NCBI GenBank assembly: GCA_030151225.1
Contig: JASLEG010000133.1
Span: forward strand, 1-30,409
DNA length: 30,409 nt
Reading direction: 5' to 3'
Source of the DNA: Burkholderia sp.
GTDB lineage: Bacteria > Pseudomonadota > Gammaproteobacteria > Burkholderiales > Burkholderiaceae
Translations under genes and position numbers: made by a program
In this document: one piece after another, positions 1 through 8,041 of the stretch
How positions within the stretch are numbered: position 1 is the stretch's first letter
How the letters are laid out: each line of letters starts with the position of its first letter
Notes under the pieces: model-generated
What the model was told of the DNA's origin: nothing
Database searches by the model: none
The model's input: the letters and a program-made list of their open reading frames with translations, nothing else

Positions 1-586
1 CGCGGGCGGCGAGGGCGCGCTCCAGGGTGGCGTCGAGCGCCGCGAGCCGCGCCAGCGCCGGCGATTGCGCGGCGAGCCGGCCGCGCAGGCGCGCGCGCAG
101 GTCGCCGATGTCGCTCTCCATCTTCTGCTGCAGACCGAGGCAGCACTGACGATAGAGCGCGAAATCGGCGTCCGGGCCGGCCAGATCGGGCAGGCGCTGG
201 CGCGTGGCCGCGGCCGCGGGCGGCACGAAGCGTTCGTCGGGCCGACCGCGCGCGTGGGCCGGATGGCCGTTGCGGCCGTGCAGCGACGCGCGCGACGGCG
301 CCAGCAGCGCGTCGTTGACGATCGCCTTCGACAACGTGGAGCGCAGCGCGACGCAGCGCGCGGCCTCGTCGTCGCCGACGCCGTCCGCGCGCGCGCCGGC
401 CGCCGCGGCGGGCAGCGGCGCGGCCAGCACGGACGAAAGCGCGATCGCGTCGGTCCAGCCCACCCAGTCGCTGAGCCGATCCGCGAGCGGCAGCGCCGTG
501 CGCGGCACGTCGGGCTGGCCGAGGCGGGTCAGGAGGCGAACGATGGCCGGAGCGTTCAGGGACGTACGCTGCGGGGTTGGCAACAT
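1..586 (-). CDS. DUF3348 family protein, C-terminus cut off by window edge
   Basis: Translating the minus strand from the ATG at 586 gives 195 uninterrupted codons that run off the left edge. The N-terminus reads MLPTPQRTSLNAPAIVRLL, followed by the segments DRLSDWVGWTDAIALSS and FALYRQCCLGLQQKMESDIG, which match my memory of DUF3348 proteins of Burkholderia and Ralstonia. These are cytoplasmic proteins of unknown function, often found beside DUF802, DUF2894 and OmpA/MotB-like genes; those partners would lie off the left edge. No strong Shine-Dalgarno precedes the ATG, so the exact start is uncertain. The 187 bases between it and the next gene (587-773) hold its likely promoter region, but I see no convincing promoter boxes there. 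The family call is from recognition of sequence pattern; the function is unknown. Confidence 0.8.
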   Translation of the reverse strand, partial: MLPTPQRTSLNAPAIVRLLTRLGQPDVPRTALPLADRLSDWVGWTDAIALSSVLAAPLPAAAAGARADGVGDDEAARCVALRSTLSKAIVNDALLAPSRASLHGRNGHPAHARGRPDERFVPPAAAATRQRLPDLAGPDADFALYRQCCLGLQQKMESDIGDLRARLRGRLAAQSPALARLAALDATLERALAAR

Positions 587-773
587 GCTGCGAACGAGAA
601 AAAAAGGCAGCAGTTTACACAACCGGGCGGCCGGGCACGCGGTTTTGGGACGGCGCATGCCGCGAAGTGGCGCGGGGCAGGCCCGCCGACACCCCGCTCA
701 GGGCCGCCGGACAAGGCGCGCGGCGGTTTCCGCGGGCCCTGGCGCCGATCCGGCCGGGGCGCGTGGCGGTGTG

Positions 774-1766
774 TCAGGAGCGCGCCGCGTGATCCGGTGT
801 GCGCTTGCCGGAGGAGTCGCTGCCCGCGCGGCGCGGCAGCAGCGAGCGCAGCCACGCGTCGCCGTTCACCACCACGAGCCCCGCGCCCACCAGCACCGCG
901 CCGCCCACGAAGGCGGCATCCACGCGCTCGTGCAGCAGCACCACGCCCCACACCACGCCGAACAGCGGCGTCATGAAGGACAGCACGCCGAGGCGCGCGG
1001 CCAGATAGCGGCGCAGCAGCGCGAACCACACCAGGAAGCTCGCGAAGCACACGAACACGGTCTGGAACACCAGGCTGGTCCAGAGCATCGGGCTGCCGTG
1101 GAAATGCGTGTCGCCGAGCAGCAGCGCGGCCGCCAGCAGGATCACGAAGGCGCAGGCGAGCTGGCAGAACAGGGTTTGCGTGGCCGGCGCCTCGCTCATG
1201 CGCGTGGTGCGCACGGCCACCGTGGTCAGGCCCCACGCGGCGCCACCGGCCAGCCCGAGCAGATCGCCGAGCATCCGGCGCGCCGCGCCGCCGCCGGCCG
1301 CCGCGCCCGCTGCCCCGGACGGGCCGGCCAGGCCCGGCACCACGAAGGCGAGCGCGATGCCGAGGAAGGCGAGCCCCATGCCGGCCCATTGCAGGCGGCT
1401 CAGGCGCTCGTCGGGCAGCCGCAGGTGCAGGCCGAGCGCGGCGAACATCGGCGCGGTGTACAGGAACACCACCATGTGCGAGGCGCTGGTCAGCATCACG
1501 CCCTGCGCGACCAGCAGGAATTCGGCCGCGAACAGCGTGCCCACCGCGATGGCCGACGGCAGCATGCCGCCGCGCAGCCAGCGCTCGCGCGTGAACAGGC
1601 GCGCGTAGACGAACACCATCGCGGCGGCCACGCCCGAGCGCAGCGCCAGCTGCAGCACCGGCGCGGCGTCCGCCGCCGAGGCCTTGACCGCCACCTGCTG
1701 CAGGCTCCAGATCATGCACAGCGCCACCATGGTCAGCACCGCGCGCGCGTCCACCGCTTTTCTCAT
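774..1766 (-). CDS. EamA/DMT-family inner-membrane transporter
   Basis: This 330-residue protein has the ten-helix hydrophobic pattern of the drug/metabolite transporter superfamily, with two EamA repeats. The N-terminal helix contains ALCMIWSLQQVAVKAS, the family's usual W-x-x-x-x-x-x-K first-helix pattern, and the second half contains GDLLGLAGGAAWGLTTVAVR, the start of repeat two. Family members export amino acids, purines or other metabolites across the inner membrane; the substrate cannot be read from the sequence. An alanine/glycine-rich stretch near residues 170-185 links the two repeats. The gene is divergent from the AraC regulator at 1886, with 119 bases between the starts, and that arrangement suggests the regulator controls it. 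The ATG at 1766 is preceded only by a weak ribosome-binding site. Confidence 0.88.
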   Translation of the reverse strand: MRKAVDARAVLTMVALCMIWSLQQVAVKASAADAAPVLQLALRSGVAAAMVFVYARLFTRERWLRGGMLPSAIAVGTLFAAEFLLVAQGVMLTSASHMVVFLYTAPMFAALGLHLRLPDERLSRLQWAGMGLAFLGIALAFVVPGLAGPSGAAGAAAGGGAARRMLGDLLGLAGGAAWGLTTVAVRTTRMSEAPATQTLFCQLACAFVILLAAALLLGDTHFHGSPMLWTSLVFQTVFVCFASFLVWFALLRRYLAARLGVLSFMTPLFGVVWGVVLLHERVDAAFVGGAVLVGAGLVVVNGDAWLRSLLPRRAGSDSSGKRTPDHAARS

Positions 1767-1885
1767 GGCCGTCGAATTCCGAAGGGGTGCGAATCGCCGC
1801 CGATTCGCCGGCGGTCAGTATCGGTGGAAACATTTGTCGCGATATAGTGCAAAACTGACATTCGATCGCGCAAGCCCGTCATCTC

Positions 1886-2710
1886 ATGAAACGCGTCGCC
1901 ACGGTCGTTTCCCCCACCGCCACGCACCTGCGCCTGCCGCCTTTCACCGACGTGCTGCCGGTGCCGGTGTTCTTCCGCACCGAGCACATGCCGGCGCACG
2001 CCACCTATCCGATCCTGCGGCACGCGTGGGGCGAGTTCGTCTATTCGTTCAGCGGCCTGACCGAGGTGAAGGCAGGCGGCCAGCACCTGCTGGTGCCGCC
2101 GCATCTGGGCCTGTGGATCGCCCCCGACGTCGAGCACACCGGCTTCAATCACGAGGCGGCCGTGCACTGCTCGGTCTACATCCGCCGCGATCTGTGCGAG
2201 GGCATGCCGGCCGAATCGTGCGCGGTGATCGTCACGCCGCTGGTGCGGGAGATTCTCGAGCGGCTGCGCGATCTCGAGGCGCAGGCGGCGGCGGGCGCGG
2301 CGCGGGCCTCGCGCGCGCGGCTGCTGCGGGTGCTGGTGGATCAGCTCGTGGCGTGTCGCACCACCGGCAGCTTCGTGCCGCACAGCGGCGACCCGGAGCT
2401 CGGCACGATCCTGCAGCATCTGCGCGACGATCCGGCCGACAACCGCTCGCTGGCCGAGCTCGCGGCCATCGTCAATCTGACCGAGCGCACGCTGATCCGC
2501 CGCTGTCGCAGCGAGCTGGGGATGTCGCTCACGGAATGGCGCCAGCGGCTGCGCTTCGTGACGGCGCTGCCGATGCTGCGCGACGGACGCAGCGTGGAAT
2601 CGGTGGCGCTCGACCTCGGCTACGCCTCGTCGTCGGCGTTCATCGCGATGTTCCGGCGGCTGACGGGATCGAGCCCGAAGCGCTTCGTCGGGCAGGGCGG
2701 CGCACCCTGA
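1886..2710 (+). CDS. AraC family transcriptional regulator with cupin sensor domain
   Basis: The protein has 274 residues. Residues about 15-110 resemble the AraC-type cupin sensor; PPHLGLWIAPDVEHTGFNH is a typical edge motif. The C-terminal 100 residues hold two helix-turn-helix motifs: LAELAAIVNLTERTLIRRC for the first and VESVALDLGYASSSAFIAMF for the second, followed by the family signature region FRRLTGSSPKRF. It should bind DNA as an activator or repressor responding to a small ligand. It is divergent from the EamA transporter at 774-1766, which is its most likely target, in the common Burkholderia pairing of an AraC regulator with an exporter. The ATG at 1886 is followed by normal coding sequence; the upstream A+T-rich stretch around 1830-1860 contains a TATAGT that could serve as a -10 box, without a good -35 partner. 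Confidence 0.92.
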   Translation: MKRVATVVSPTATHLRLPPFTDVLPVPVFFRTEHMPAHATYPILRHAWGEFVYSFSGLTEVKAGGQHLLVPPHLGLWIAPDVEHTGFNHEAAVHCSVYIRRDLCEGMPAESCAVIVTPLVREILERLRDLEAQAAAGAARASRARLLRVLVDQLVACRTTGSFVPHSGDPELGTILQHLRDDPADNRSLAELAAIVNLTERTLIRRCRSELGMSLTEWRQRLRFVTALPMLRDGRSVESVALDLGYASSSAFIAMFRRLTGSSPKRFVGQGGAP

Positions 2711-2746
2711 ACGGGCGCGCGCGGGGAAACGGGAAGGGATGGCGGG

Positions 2747-2774
2747 GCCGGCCGCCGCGTGCGCGACGGCCGGC
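2747..2774. terminator. Hairpin between convergent genes, possible terminator
   Basis: The arms GCCGGCCGCCGC (2747-2758) and GCGACGGCCGGC (2763-2774) pair at 11 of 12 positions around a four-base loop. The hairpin lies between the AraC gene (stop 2710) and the convergent symporter gene (stop 2784). There is no T-tract on either side, so intrinsic termination is only a guess. Confidence 0.4.
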
Positions 2775-2783
2775 GGCAACCGG

Positions 2784-4277
2784 TCAGACCGGTGCGCGTC
2801 CCGCCTGCGGCTTGTTCGCCGAGGTCAGCGCGGAGATCGCCAGCGTCACCACGATGTTGACCACCAGCGCGATCAGGCCGATGTAGAGCGTCCACGAGGC
2901 CGAGCCGAGGTGCAGCGTGTAGACGGGCTTGAGGCCCTGCGAGGCGGCCAGCGCGGTGCCCGTCACGATCCCCACCAGCCAGCCGATCAGCAGGCCGGTG
3001 GAGCTCAGGCGGCGCGTGTACAGCGAGAACACCACGGCCGGCAGGATCTGCAGGATCCACACGCCGCCGAGCAGTTGCAGGTCGATCGCGAACTGCGTGG
3101 GCAGCGCCACGATGAACACCAGCGCGCCGAACTTCACGAGCAGCGAGACGAGCTTGGCCGTGGCGGCCTCGCCGGCCGACGACTGGTTCGGCGAGACGAG
3201 CGGACGCCACAGGTTGCGCGTGAACAGGTTCGCCGCGCCGATCGACATGATCGCGGCCGGCACCAGCGCGCTGATCGCGATCGCGGCGGCGGCGAAACCG
3301 ACGAACCACGACGGGAACAGCGTGCGGAACAGCGTGGGCACGACGTCGGTGGGCGACTTCACGTGGATGTCCGCGGCCAGCGCCATGTAGCCGAGCAGCG
3401 CGATCAGGCCGAGCAGCACGGTGTAGGCGGGCAGGAAGATCGCGTTCTTCTTGACCGTGGCGGCCGAGCCCGAGGCGAGCACGCCCGTCATGGTGTGCGG
3501 ATACATGAAGGCCGCGAGCGCCGAGCCGAGCGCGAGCGACGCGTAGGCCGTGAACTGGGTGGGCTTGAGCAGGATGCCGGTGGCGCCGCCCTTGGCCGCG
3601 AAGTGCGCGTCGGCCAGGTTGAACACGTGCGCGTAGCCGCCGAGCTTGACCGGGATCAGGCACACCGCGGCGATCACCACGATGTAGATCATGATGTCCT
3701 TCACGAAGGCGATCATGGCCGGCGCGCGCAGGCCGCTCGTGTAGGTGTACAGCGCGAGGATCAGGAACGCGATCACGAGCGGCAGCTCGCCCGACACGCC
3801 CAGGCCCTTGATCACCACCTGCATGCCCACCAGTTGCAGCGCGATGTAGGGCATCGTGGCGACGATGCCGGTGATCGCGACCGCGGCCGGCAGCCACTTG
3901 CCGCCGAACTCGCCGTGCACATAGTCGGCCGCGGTGATGTGGCCTTTGGCGTGCGCGACCTTCCAGAGCTTCGGCATCACCGCGAACACGAACGGGTACA
4001 CCACGATCGTGTAGGGCAACGCAAAGAAGCCGTAGGCGCCCACCGCATACACCAGCGCGGGCACGGCGATCACGGTATAGGCCGTGTAGAAGTCGCCGCC
4101 CACCAGGAACCACGAGATCACGGTGCCGAACTGCCGCCCGCCGAGCCCCCATTCATGCAACTGCGTGAGGTCGCCGCGCTTCCAGCGCGCGGCCACGAAG
4201 CCGAGCACCGTGACCAGCGCGAAGAAGGCGATGAACACGCTCATCGCAACCGGATCGATGGCAATCACGTCGCTCAT
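2784..4277 (-). CDS. mctP: Sodium:solute symporter, MctP-like monocarboxylate uptake permease
   Basis: This 497-residue protein is a member of the solute:sodium symporter family with roughly thirteen membrane helices. Its N-terminus, including LHEWGLGGRQFGTVISWFLV and GGDFYTAYTVIAVPALVYA, closely resembles the MctP permeases that take up lactate, pyruvate, propionate and alanine in rhizobia and Burkholderia. The preceding gene encodes a DUF3311 protein, the usual small partner of MctP. Its ATG (4277-4275) overlaps the DUF3311 stop in an ATGA arrangement, so the two are almost certainly co-transcribed and translationally coupled. It converges on the AraC gene at its 3' end. Monocarboxylate specificity is inferred from family resemblance; acetate or another small acid is possible. 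Confidence 0.9.
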   Translation of the reverse strand: MSDVIAIDPVAMSVFIAFFALVTVLGFVAARWKRGDLTQLHEWGLGGRQFGTVISWFLVGGDFYTAYTVIAVPALVYAVGAYGFFALPYTIVVYPFVFAVMPKLWKVAHAKGHITAADYVHGEFGGKWLPAAVAITGIVATMPYIALQLVGMQVVIKGLGVSGELPLVIAFLILALYTYTSGLRAPAMIAFVKDIMIYIVVIAAVCLIPVKLGGYAHVFNLADAHFAAKGGATGILLKPTQFTAYASLALGSALAAFMYPHTMTGVLASGSAATVKKNAIFLPAYTVLLGLIALLGYMALAADIHVKSPTDVVPTLFRTLFPSWFVGFAAAAIAISALVPAAIMSIGAANLFTRNLWRPLVSPNQSSAGEAATAKLVSLLVKFGALVFIVALPTQFAIDLQLLGGVWILQILPAVVFSLYTRRLSSTGLLIGWLVGIVTGTALAASQGLKPVYTLHLGSASWTLYIGLIALVVNIVVTLAISALTSANKPQAGRAPV

Positions 4278-4489
4278 TTTTCACTCCGGTAGACGAGGTA
4301 GAGCAGAACCGAGGTGATCGGAATCCACAGCAGCTGATACCAGTAGAACATCGGCAGGCCCGCGTAGACGGGTTCCGAGAAGTTGTAGAACGGCACCCAC
4401 AGCAGGGCCACGAAGGGAATCAGCAATGCGATCCGGACCCAGATCGGTGTCCTGCGTGTGCGTGTGTCGTCGTGAGGGCTGTCTGCCAT
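4274..4489 (-). CDS. DUF3311 small membrane protein, MctP partner
   Basis: A 71-residue protein with two predicted membrane helices: one near residues 16-36 (WVRIALLIPFVALLWVPFY) and one near 46-68 (MFYWYQLLWIPITSVLLYLV). DUF3311 proteins sit directly upstream of SSS-family symporters in many proteobacteria and are thought to be accessory subunits of the permease. The frame stays open to 4669, but the ATG at 4489 is preferred: an AGGAGG lies eight bases upstream of it, and the family begins with a short charged N-terminus like MADSPHDDTRTRRTP. It overlaps the symporter start by four bases. The 198 bases upstream (4490-4687) are comparatively A+T-rich between about 4580 and 4710 and probably carry the operon promoter, which I could not pin down. 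Confidence 0.88.
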   Translation of the reverse strand: MADSPHDDTRTRRTPIWVRIALLIPFVALLWVPFYNFSEPVYAGLPMFYWYQLLWIPITSVLLYLVYRSEK

Positions 4490-4494
4490 CGGTC

Positions 4495-4503
4495 TCTCCT
4501 CCT
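4495..4503 (-). promoter_or_regulatory. Ribosome-binding site deciding the DUF3311 start
   Basis: On the minus strand this reads AGGAGGAGA, with the AGGAGG core eight bases before the ATG at 4489. The upstream in-frame ATG at 4669 has no comparable site, so the site fixes the short form of the gene. Confidence 0.75.
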
Positions 4504-4687
4504 GCGTGGTCTTCGTTCGGGTTGTCATGGGCGGTTTCGCGCGGCGCGACGGCGAGGGCCGGGGCGCGGGAAACGGAGCGGATCGATTGTGATCTATTTC
4601 GAGATGGCTTGCAGTAGCTGAAAGAATGACGTTGCCGATTGAGTACAGATTGGAATGCCGATCTTTCAAATGTCTTTTTGTTTTATT

Positions 4688-5239
4688 TCAATTTGCATTC
4701 GAGATCGCCCGAATCGCCGGGATGGCGGACGAATGCGGCGCCACGACGAGCCGAACAGCACCACCACGAACCCGCACGACACCGCGCCGCCGGCGGCCTG
4801 GATCGCCACGTTGCTGCCGAGCGGATCGTCGAAGCCGAAGGTGATCGCCGCGTCGACGGCAGGTGCGCAGCGCGGGCAGCAGCTCGAGCGTGCCGTCCAC
4901 CACGGCCTGCGCGCACACCGCCGCCGCCACGAAGGCCGCGGCGATCTCGGCGCGCCGCTCGAGGATCGCGAGCCGCGCGTCGAGCGGATGCGCCACGTCG
5001 AGCGACGGCACCTGGGCGATCATGCGGCCGCCCGTGCCGCGGCAGGCCTGGCCGGCGCGGCCGGCCGCGGACACGATCCACGATTCCTCGGTCGCCATCG
5101 GCACGAGCCGGTCGCGGCCGTCGATCTGCAGGCCGGTGGCCACGCCCACCGGGATCGCGATGGTGGCGATCAGGTTCTCGATCATGGGGTTGGCGGTGTC
5201 GAGTGGCTCGCCGGCCTGGGCAGGAAGGGCTGCGGACAT
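4688..5239 (-). pseudogene. mvaA: Degenerate class II HMG-CoA reductase remnant with frameshifted tail
   Basis: The minus-strand reading from the ATG at 5239 gives MIENLIATIAIPVGVATGL, then DGRDRLVPMATEESWIVSAA and later ILERRAEIAAAF. These match the N-terminal third of class II (degradative) HMG-CoA reductases, whose hallmark is E-N-(V/L)-I-G...P-(L/V)-G-V-A and the P-M-A-x-E-E substrate-binding region. The preceding 30-40 residues of the family's N-terminus and the central catalytic domain are missing, so it cannot be functional. After about residue 110 the frame holds an unrelated-looking tail (AVVDGTLELLPALRT) and then shifts near 4861 into AVDAAITFGFDDPLGSNVAI and GGAVSCGFVVVLFG, which I do not recognise. 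An intact enzyme would interconvert mevalonate and HMG-CoA. It is divergent from an equally broken MocR regulator, suggesting a former regulated pair lost together. Confidence 0.65.
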
Positions 5240-5330
5240 GCGTGTCTCCATCGTGTTGTGTGCCGCGCCGGGCATGGCCGAAGGCCGGGCCGCGGGCGTG
5301 TTTCAGTGAGTCGAGCATACCGAGAGCCCG

Positions 5331-6163
5331 GTGGAACCGGTCTCGAAGATCGAGCGCGTGCGTTCGGGCACGCTGCGCGCGGGCGACCGGCTGCGTTCGG
5401 TGCGCGAGGAAGCGGCGCAGTTGGGCGTGGCCAAGAACACGGTGGTGGCGGCGTATCTGCGGCTGGTGGCGTAGGGCGCGCCGGTATCGCGCCCCGGCGC
5501 CGGCTATTTCGTGTCGCGCACGCAGCAGCGGCGGAAGGCGCCGGCGGTGCGCAGGCCGATCTCGATCGTGCGCGTGAGCGCCGGCGATACCGACAACGCC
5601 GCCTGGGGCCTGCTGCCGCTGCGCGAGCGGCTGTGCCGGAAGCTGGCCGAGCGCAGCATCCAGTGCCGCCCCGGCCAGTTGCAGCGCGTGATCTACATCG
5701 GCTCGTTCTCGAAGACGCTGCCGGGCAGCGTGCGGGTGGGCTACGTGGCGGCCGCGCCCGAGATCGCCGAGGGGCTCAACGAGATGAAGGTAATCACGAT
5801 CGTGTCCACCTCGGCACAGAACGAGCGGCTCGCGTACTCGGTGATCGAGGGCGCGCATTACCTGAATTCCTGCGACAGCTGCGCGAGCGCCTGCACGCGG
5901 CCACCGAGCGCACCGTGCACGGCATCGAGGCGGCCGGCTTCGCCGTGCCGCGCCCGCTCGGCGGCGGGCTGTACGTGTGGGTCGCGCTGACGCCGGCGAT
6001 GCAGGCGATCGATCTGGCCGCCGACGCCGCGCGCGAGGACATCTTCATCGCGCCGTCCGCGGCGTTTTCCACCACCGAGGTGGCCGCGCCGGGCATGCGC
6101 GTGAACGTGGCGCACGGCGCGGATCCGCGGTTTCTGGCGTGGCTCGGGAGGTTTCGCGCGTGA
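5331..6163 (+). pseudogene. Decayed MocR-type regulator (GntR wHTH plus aminotransferase domain)
   Basis: Starting at GTG 5331, the frame reads a GntR-type winged helix (SGTLRAGDRLRSVREEAAQL, then GVAKNTVVAAYLRL). It hits an in-frame TAG at 5472 exactly where the family has a glutamate or similar residue, then resumes with SRPGAGYFVSRT. A fragment of the class I aminotransferase domain follows: WGLLPLRERLCRKLAE, then directly RVIYIGSFSKTLPGS, in which the PLP-binding lysine sits. About 90-100 residues of the PLP-binding domain normally lie between these, so there is an internal deletion. A further frameshift near 5870 restores LRQLRERLHAATERTVHGI and the C-terminus ending at 6163. At least four lesions mean it is inactive. 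Intact relatives sense PLP or an amino-compound and regulate a neighbouring gene, here presumably the divergent reductase remnant. Confidence 0.88.
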
Positions 6164-6196
6164 GCCGCGCGATGCGCTGAGGCGCGGACGGCCCGC

Positions 6197-6649
6197 TCAG
6201 TCCGCGTCGATCTTGCGTACCGCGCTCGTCGACGCGTTCAGCATGCGGCCGTCCTCGAGCCGCAGCGTCTGCTTGCGGACCGCGCGGCCGGTCTTGCGGT
6301 CGATCAGCACCGAATGCCTTTCTCCCGTGGCGAACAGGTTCGCCTCGCCCCACTGGCGCAGCATCACGATCACCGGAAACAGCGCCTCGCCCTTCTTCGT
6401 CAGCACGTATTCCTGATACGCCGAGCCATCCGAGGCAGGCGCGATCTCGAACACGCCGGCTTCGGTCAGCATCCTCAGGCGGTCCGACAGGATGTTGCGG
6501 GCCACGCCCAGGCTCGCCAGGAAATCGCCGAAGCGGCGTGCGCCGTCGAATGCGTCGCGCACGATCAGCAAGGCCCAGCGGTCGCCGATCAGGTCCACCG
6601 CGCGGCCCACCGGGCACGGCGAATCGGCGAAGCTTCGTTTCGCTGCCAT
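6197..6649 (-). CDS. HxlR family winged-helix transcriptional regulator
   Basis: A 150-residue protein with the HxlR (MarR-like winged helix) core: CPVGRAVDLIGDRWALLIVR near the N-terminus, including the conserved cysteine and G-D-R/K-W, then RFGDFLASLGVARNILSDRL as the recognition helix and wing. The C-terminal 40 residues form an extension beyond the HTH (RHSVLIDRKTGRAVRKQ) seen in a subset of the family. The ATG at 6649 has AGGAG six bases upstream. It is divergent from the MFS transporter at 6757, and the 107 bases between them carry a large inverted repeat that is a likely operator. Dimeric HxlR proteins commonly repress an adjacent detoxification or export gene and are relieved by electrophiles or aldehydes; that role here is inference. 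Confidence 0.93.
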   Translation of the reverse strand: MAAKRSFADSPCPVGRAVDLIGDRWALLIVRDAFDGARRFGDFLASLGVARNILSDRLRMLTEAGVFEIAPASDGSAYQEYVLTKKGEALFPVIVMLRQWGEANLFATGERHSVLIDRKTGRAVRKQTLRLEDGRMLNASTSAVRKIDAD

Positions 6650-6687
6650 CTCGAACTCCTGTTTCGTCCAGCGCGGTGACGGAAATG

Positions 6688-6743
6688 CAGTTGCATTTTA
6701 AAACAGGTTTCCCTAGACTCACTCCAGTTTTGATTTGCAACTG
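6688..6743. promoter_or_regulatory. Inverted repeat, candidate HxlR operator
   Basis: The left arm CAGTTGCATTTTAAAAC (6688-6704) and right arm GTTTTGATTTGCAACTG (6727-6743) are complementary at 14 of 17 positions, separated by 22 bases. The repeat sits in the only gap between the divergent HxlR and MFS genes and brackets the predicted MFS promoter, a geometry that fits repression by a dimeric regulator. It is conspicuously A+T-rich compared with its surroundings. Confidence 0.6.
6691..6719 (+). promoter_or_regulatory. Predicted sigma-70 promoter of the MFS gene
   Basis: TTGCAT (6691-6696) and TAGACT (6714-6719) are separated by the ideal 17 bases. Each box matches four of six consensus positions. 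The -35 box lies inside the left operator arm, and the expected transcript start falls at the edge of the right arm. Confidence 0.5.
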
Positions 6744-6756
6744 AGCGAGCCGAACC

Positions 6757-7977
6757 ATGTGCGCACCGTTACCTGCCGCCGCCGCGATCGAGTCGCCGGC
6801 GCGTGCCCTGCCGGCCGCCCTCGTGGCGCTGCTGGCCGTGTGCTGTGCCGCGAGCGTGGCCAACGTCTATTACGCGCAACCGCTGCTCGACGCGATCGCG
6901 GCCGACTTCCACATCCCGCATGCCGAGGTCGGCGCGGTGATCACGGCCACGCAGATCGGCGCGGGCCTCGCCCTGCTGTTCGTGGTGCCGCTCGGCGACC
7001 GGCTCGACCGGCGGCGCCTGATCGCGTGGCAGGCGGCGATGCTCGCGGTGGCCTGCATCGGCGTGGCCGCCGCGCGGTCCACGCCCGCGCTGCTGGCCGG
7101 CATGCTGGCCGCGGGGCTGCTCGGCACCGCGATGACGCAGGGGCTGATCGCGTGCGCGGCCGCGCTGGCCGGCGAGCACGAGCGCGGCCGGGTGGTGGGC
7201 GCGGCGCAGGGCGGGGTGGTGGTGGGACTGCTGTCGGCGCGCTCGCTGGCCGGTGTCGTGACCGATCTCGCGGGCTGGCGCGCCGTGTATCTCGTGTCCG
7301 CCTTGCTGGCGTTGCTGATGCTCGGTGTGCTGCTGCGCTGCCTGCCGGCGATGCGGGCGCCGCCGGGGGCGCCGGGCTACATGAGCTTGCTGCGCTCGAT
7401 GGCCGGCCTGCTGCGGCACGAGCGCGTGCTGCGGCAGCGCGGCCTGATCGGCATGGCGATGTTCGCCGCGCTCGGCACCTTCTGGAGCGCGCTGGTGCTG
7501 CCGCTCAGCGCGCCGCCGCATGCGCTGTCGCACACGGCGATCGGCGCGTTCGGGCTGGTGGGGGCGTTCGGTGCGCTGGCGGCGGCGCGCGCCGGCCGGC
7601 TCGTCGATCGCGGCAAGGACCGAATCACCACGGGCCTGGCGCTCGCGATGCTGTGCGCCGCGTGGCTGCCGATCGCGTGTCTCGACCGCTCGCTCGCGCT
7701 GCTGGTGGTGGGCATCGTGTTGCTCGACGTGGGCGGCCAGGCGATCCACGTGGTGAACCAGAGCCTGATCCTGCGGGCGCGACCCGATGCGCAGGCGCGT
7801 CTCGTGGGCTGCTACATGCTGTTCTATTCGGCGGGCAGCGGCCTTGGCGCTATCCTGTCGACACTCGCTCACGCCCGCGCGGGCTGGGCGGGCGTGTGCG
7901 GGCTCGGCGCGGGCTTCAGCGTGCTCGCGCTCGTTTGCTGGGGCGCGAGCCTGCGCGATGCGCGCGAGCAAGCGTGA
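6757..7977 (+). CDS. MFS transporter (major facilitator superfamily exporter)
   Basis: A 406-residue, twelve-helix protein. The first helix contains ASVANVYYAQPLLDAIAADF, a pattern typical of the YfcJ/NepI-like MFS exporters of proteobacteria, and the loop between helices 2 and 3 carries the MFS signature as GDRLDRRRLIAWQAA. The central loop lies near residues 205-225. It lies divergently from an HxlR regulator and is preceded by an inverted repeat overlapping its promoter, so it is probably repressed by that protein and induced by its substrate. The substrate is unknown; relatives export drugs, sugars or nucleosides. The ribosome-binding site before the ATG at 6757 is weak. Most of its length lies opposite a long, meaningless minus-strand frame. 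Confidence 0.92.
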   Translation: MCAPLPAAAAIESPARALPAALVALLAVCCAASVANVYYAQPLLDAIAADFHIPHAEVGAVITATQIGAGLALLFVVPLGDRLDRRRLIAWQAAMLAVACIGVAAARSTPALLAGMLAAGLLGTAMTQGLIACAAALAGEHERGRVVGAAQGGVVVGLLSARSLAGVVTDLAGWRAVYLVSALLALLMLGVLLRCLPAMRAPPGAPGYMSLLRSMAGLLRHERVLRQRGLIGMAMFAALGTFWSALVLPLSAPPHALSHTAIGAFGLVGAFGALAAARAGRLVDRGKDRITTGLALAMLCAAWLPIACLDRSLALLVVGIVLLDVGGQAIHVVNQSLILRARPDAQARLVGCYMLFYSAGSGLGAILSTLAHARAGWAGVCGLGAGFSVLALVCWGASLRDAREQA

Positions 7978-8041
7978 AGCGCCGGCCACACGTGCACCCA
8001 TGACTTTTCCGACGAACCTTCTCCCTCACGCCTCCACCACC

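Noticed and set aside
204..1847. Long plus-strand open frames across the DUF3348 and EamA genes
   Set aside because: Arg/Ala/Gln-rich nonsense opposite genes with clear family motifs.
4580..4720. A+T-rich stretch suspected as an insertion-sequence scar or attachment site
   Set aside because: No terminal inverted repeats, target duplication or transposase remnant could be seen; it is adequately explained as a promoter region plus a gene remnant.
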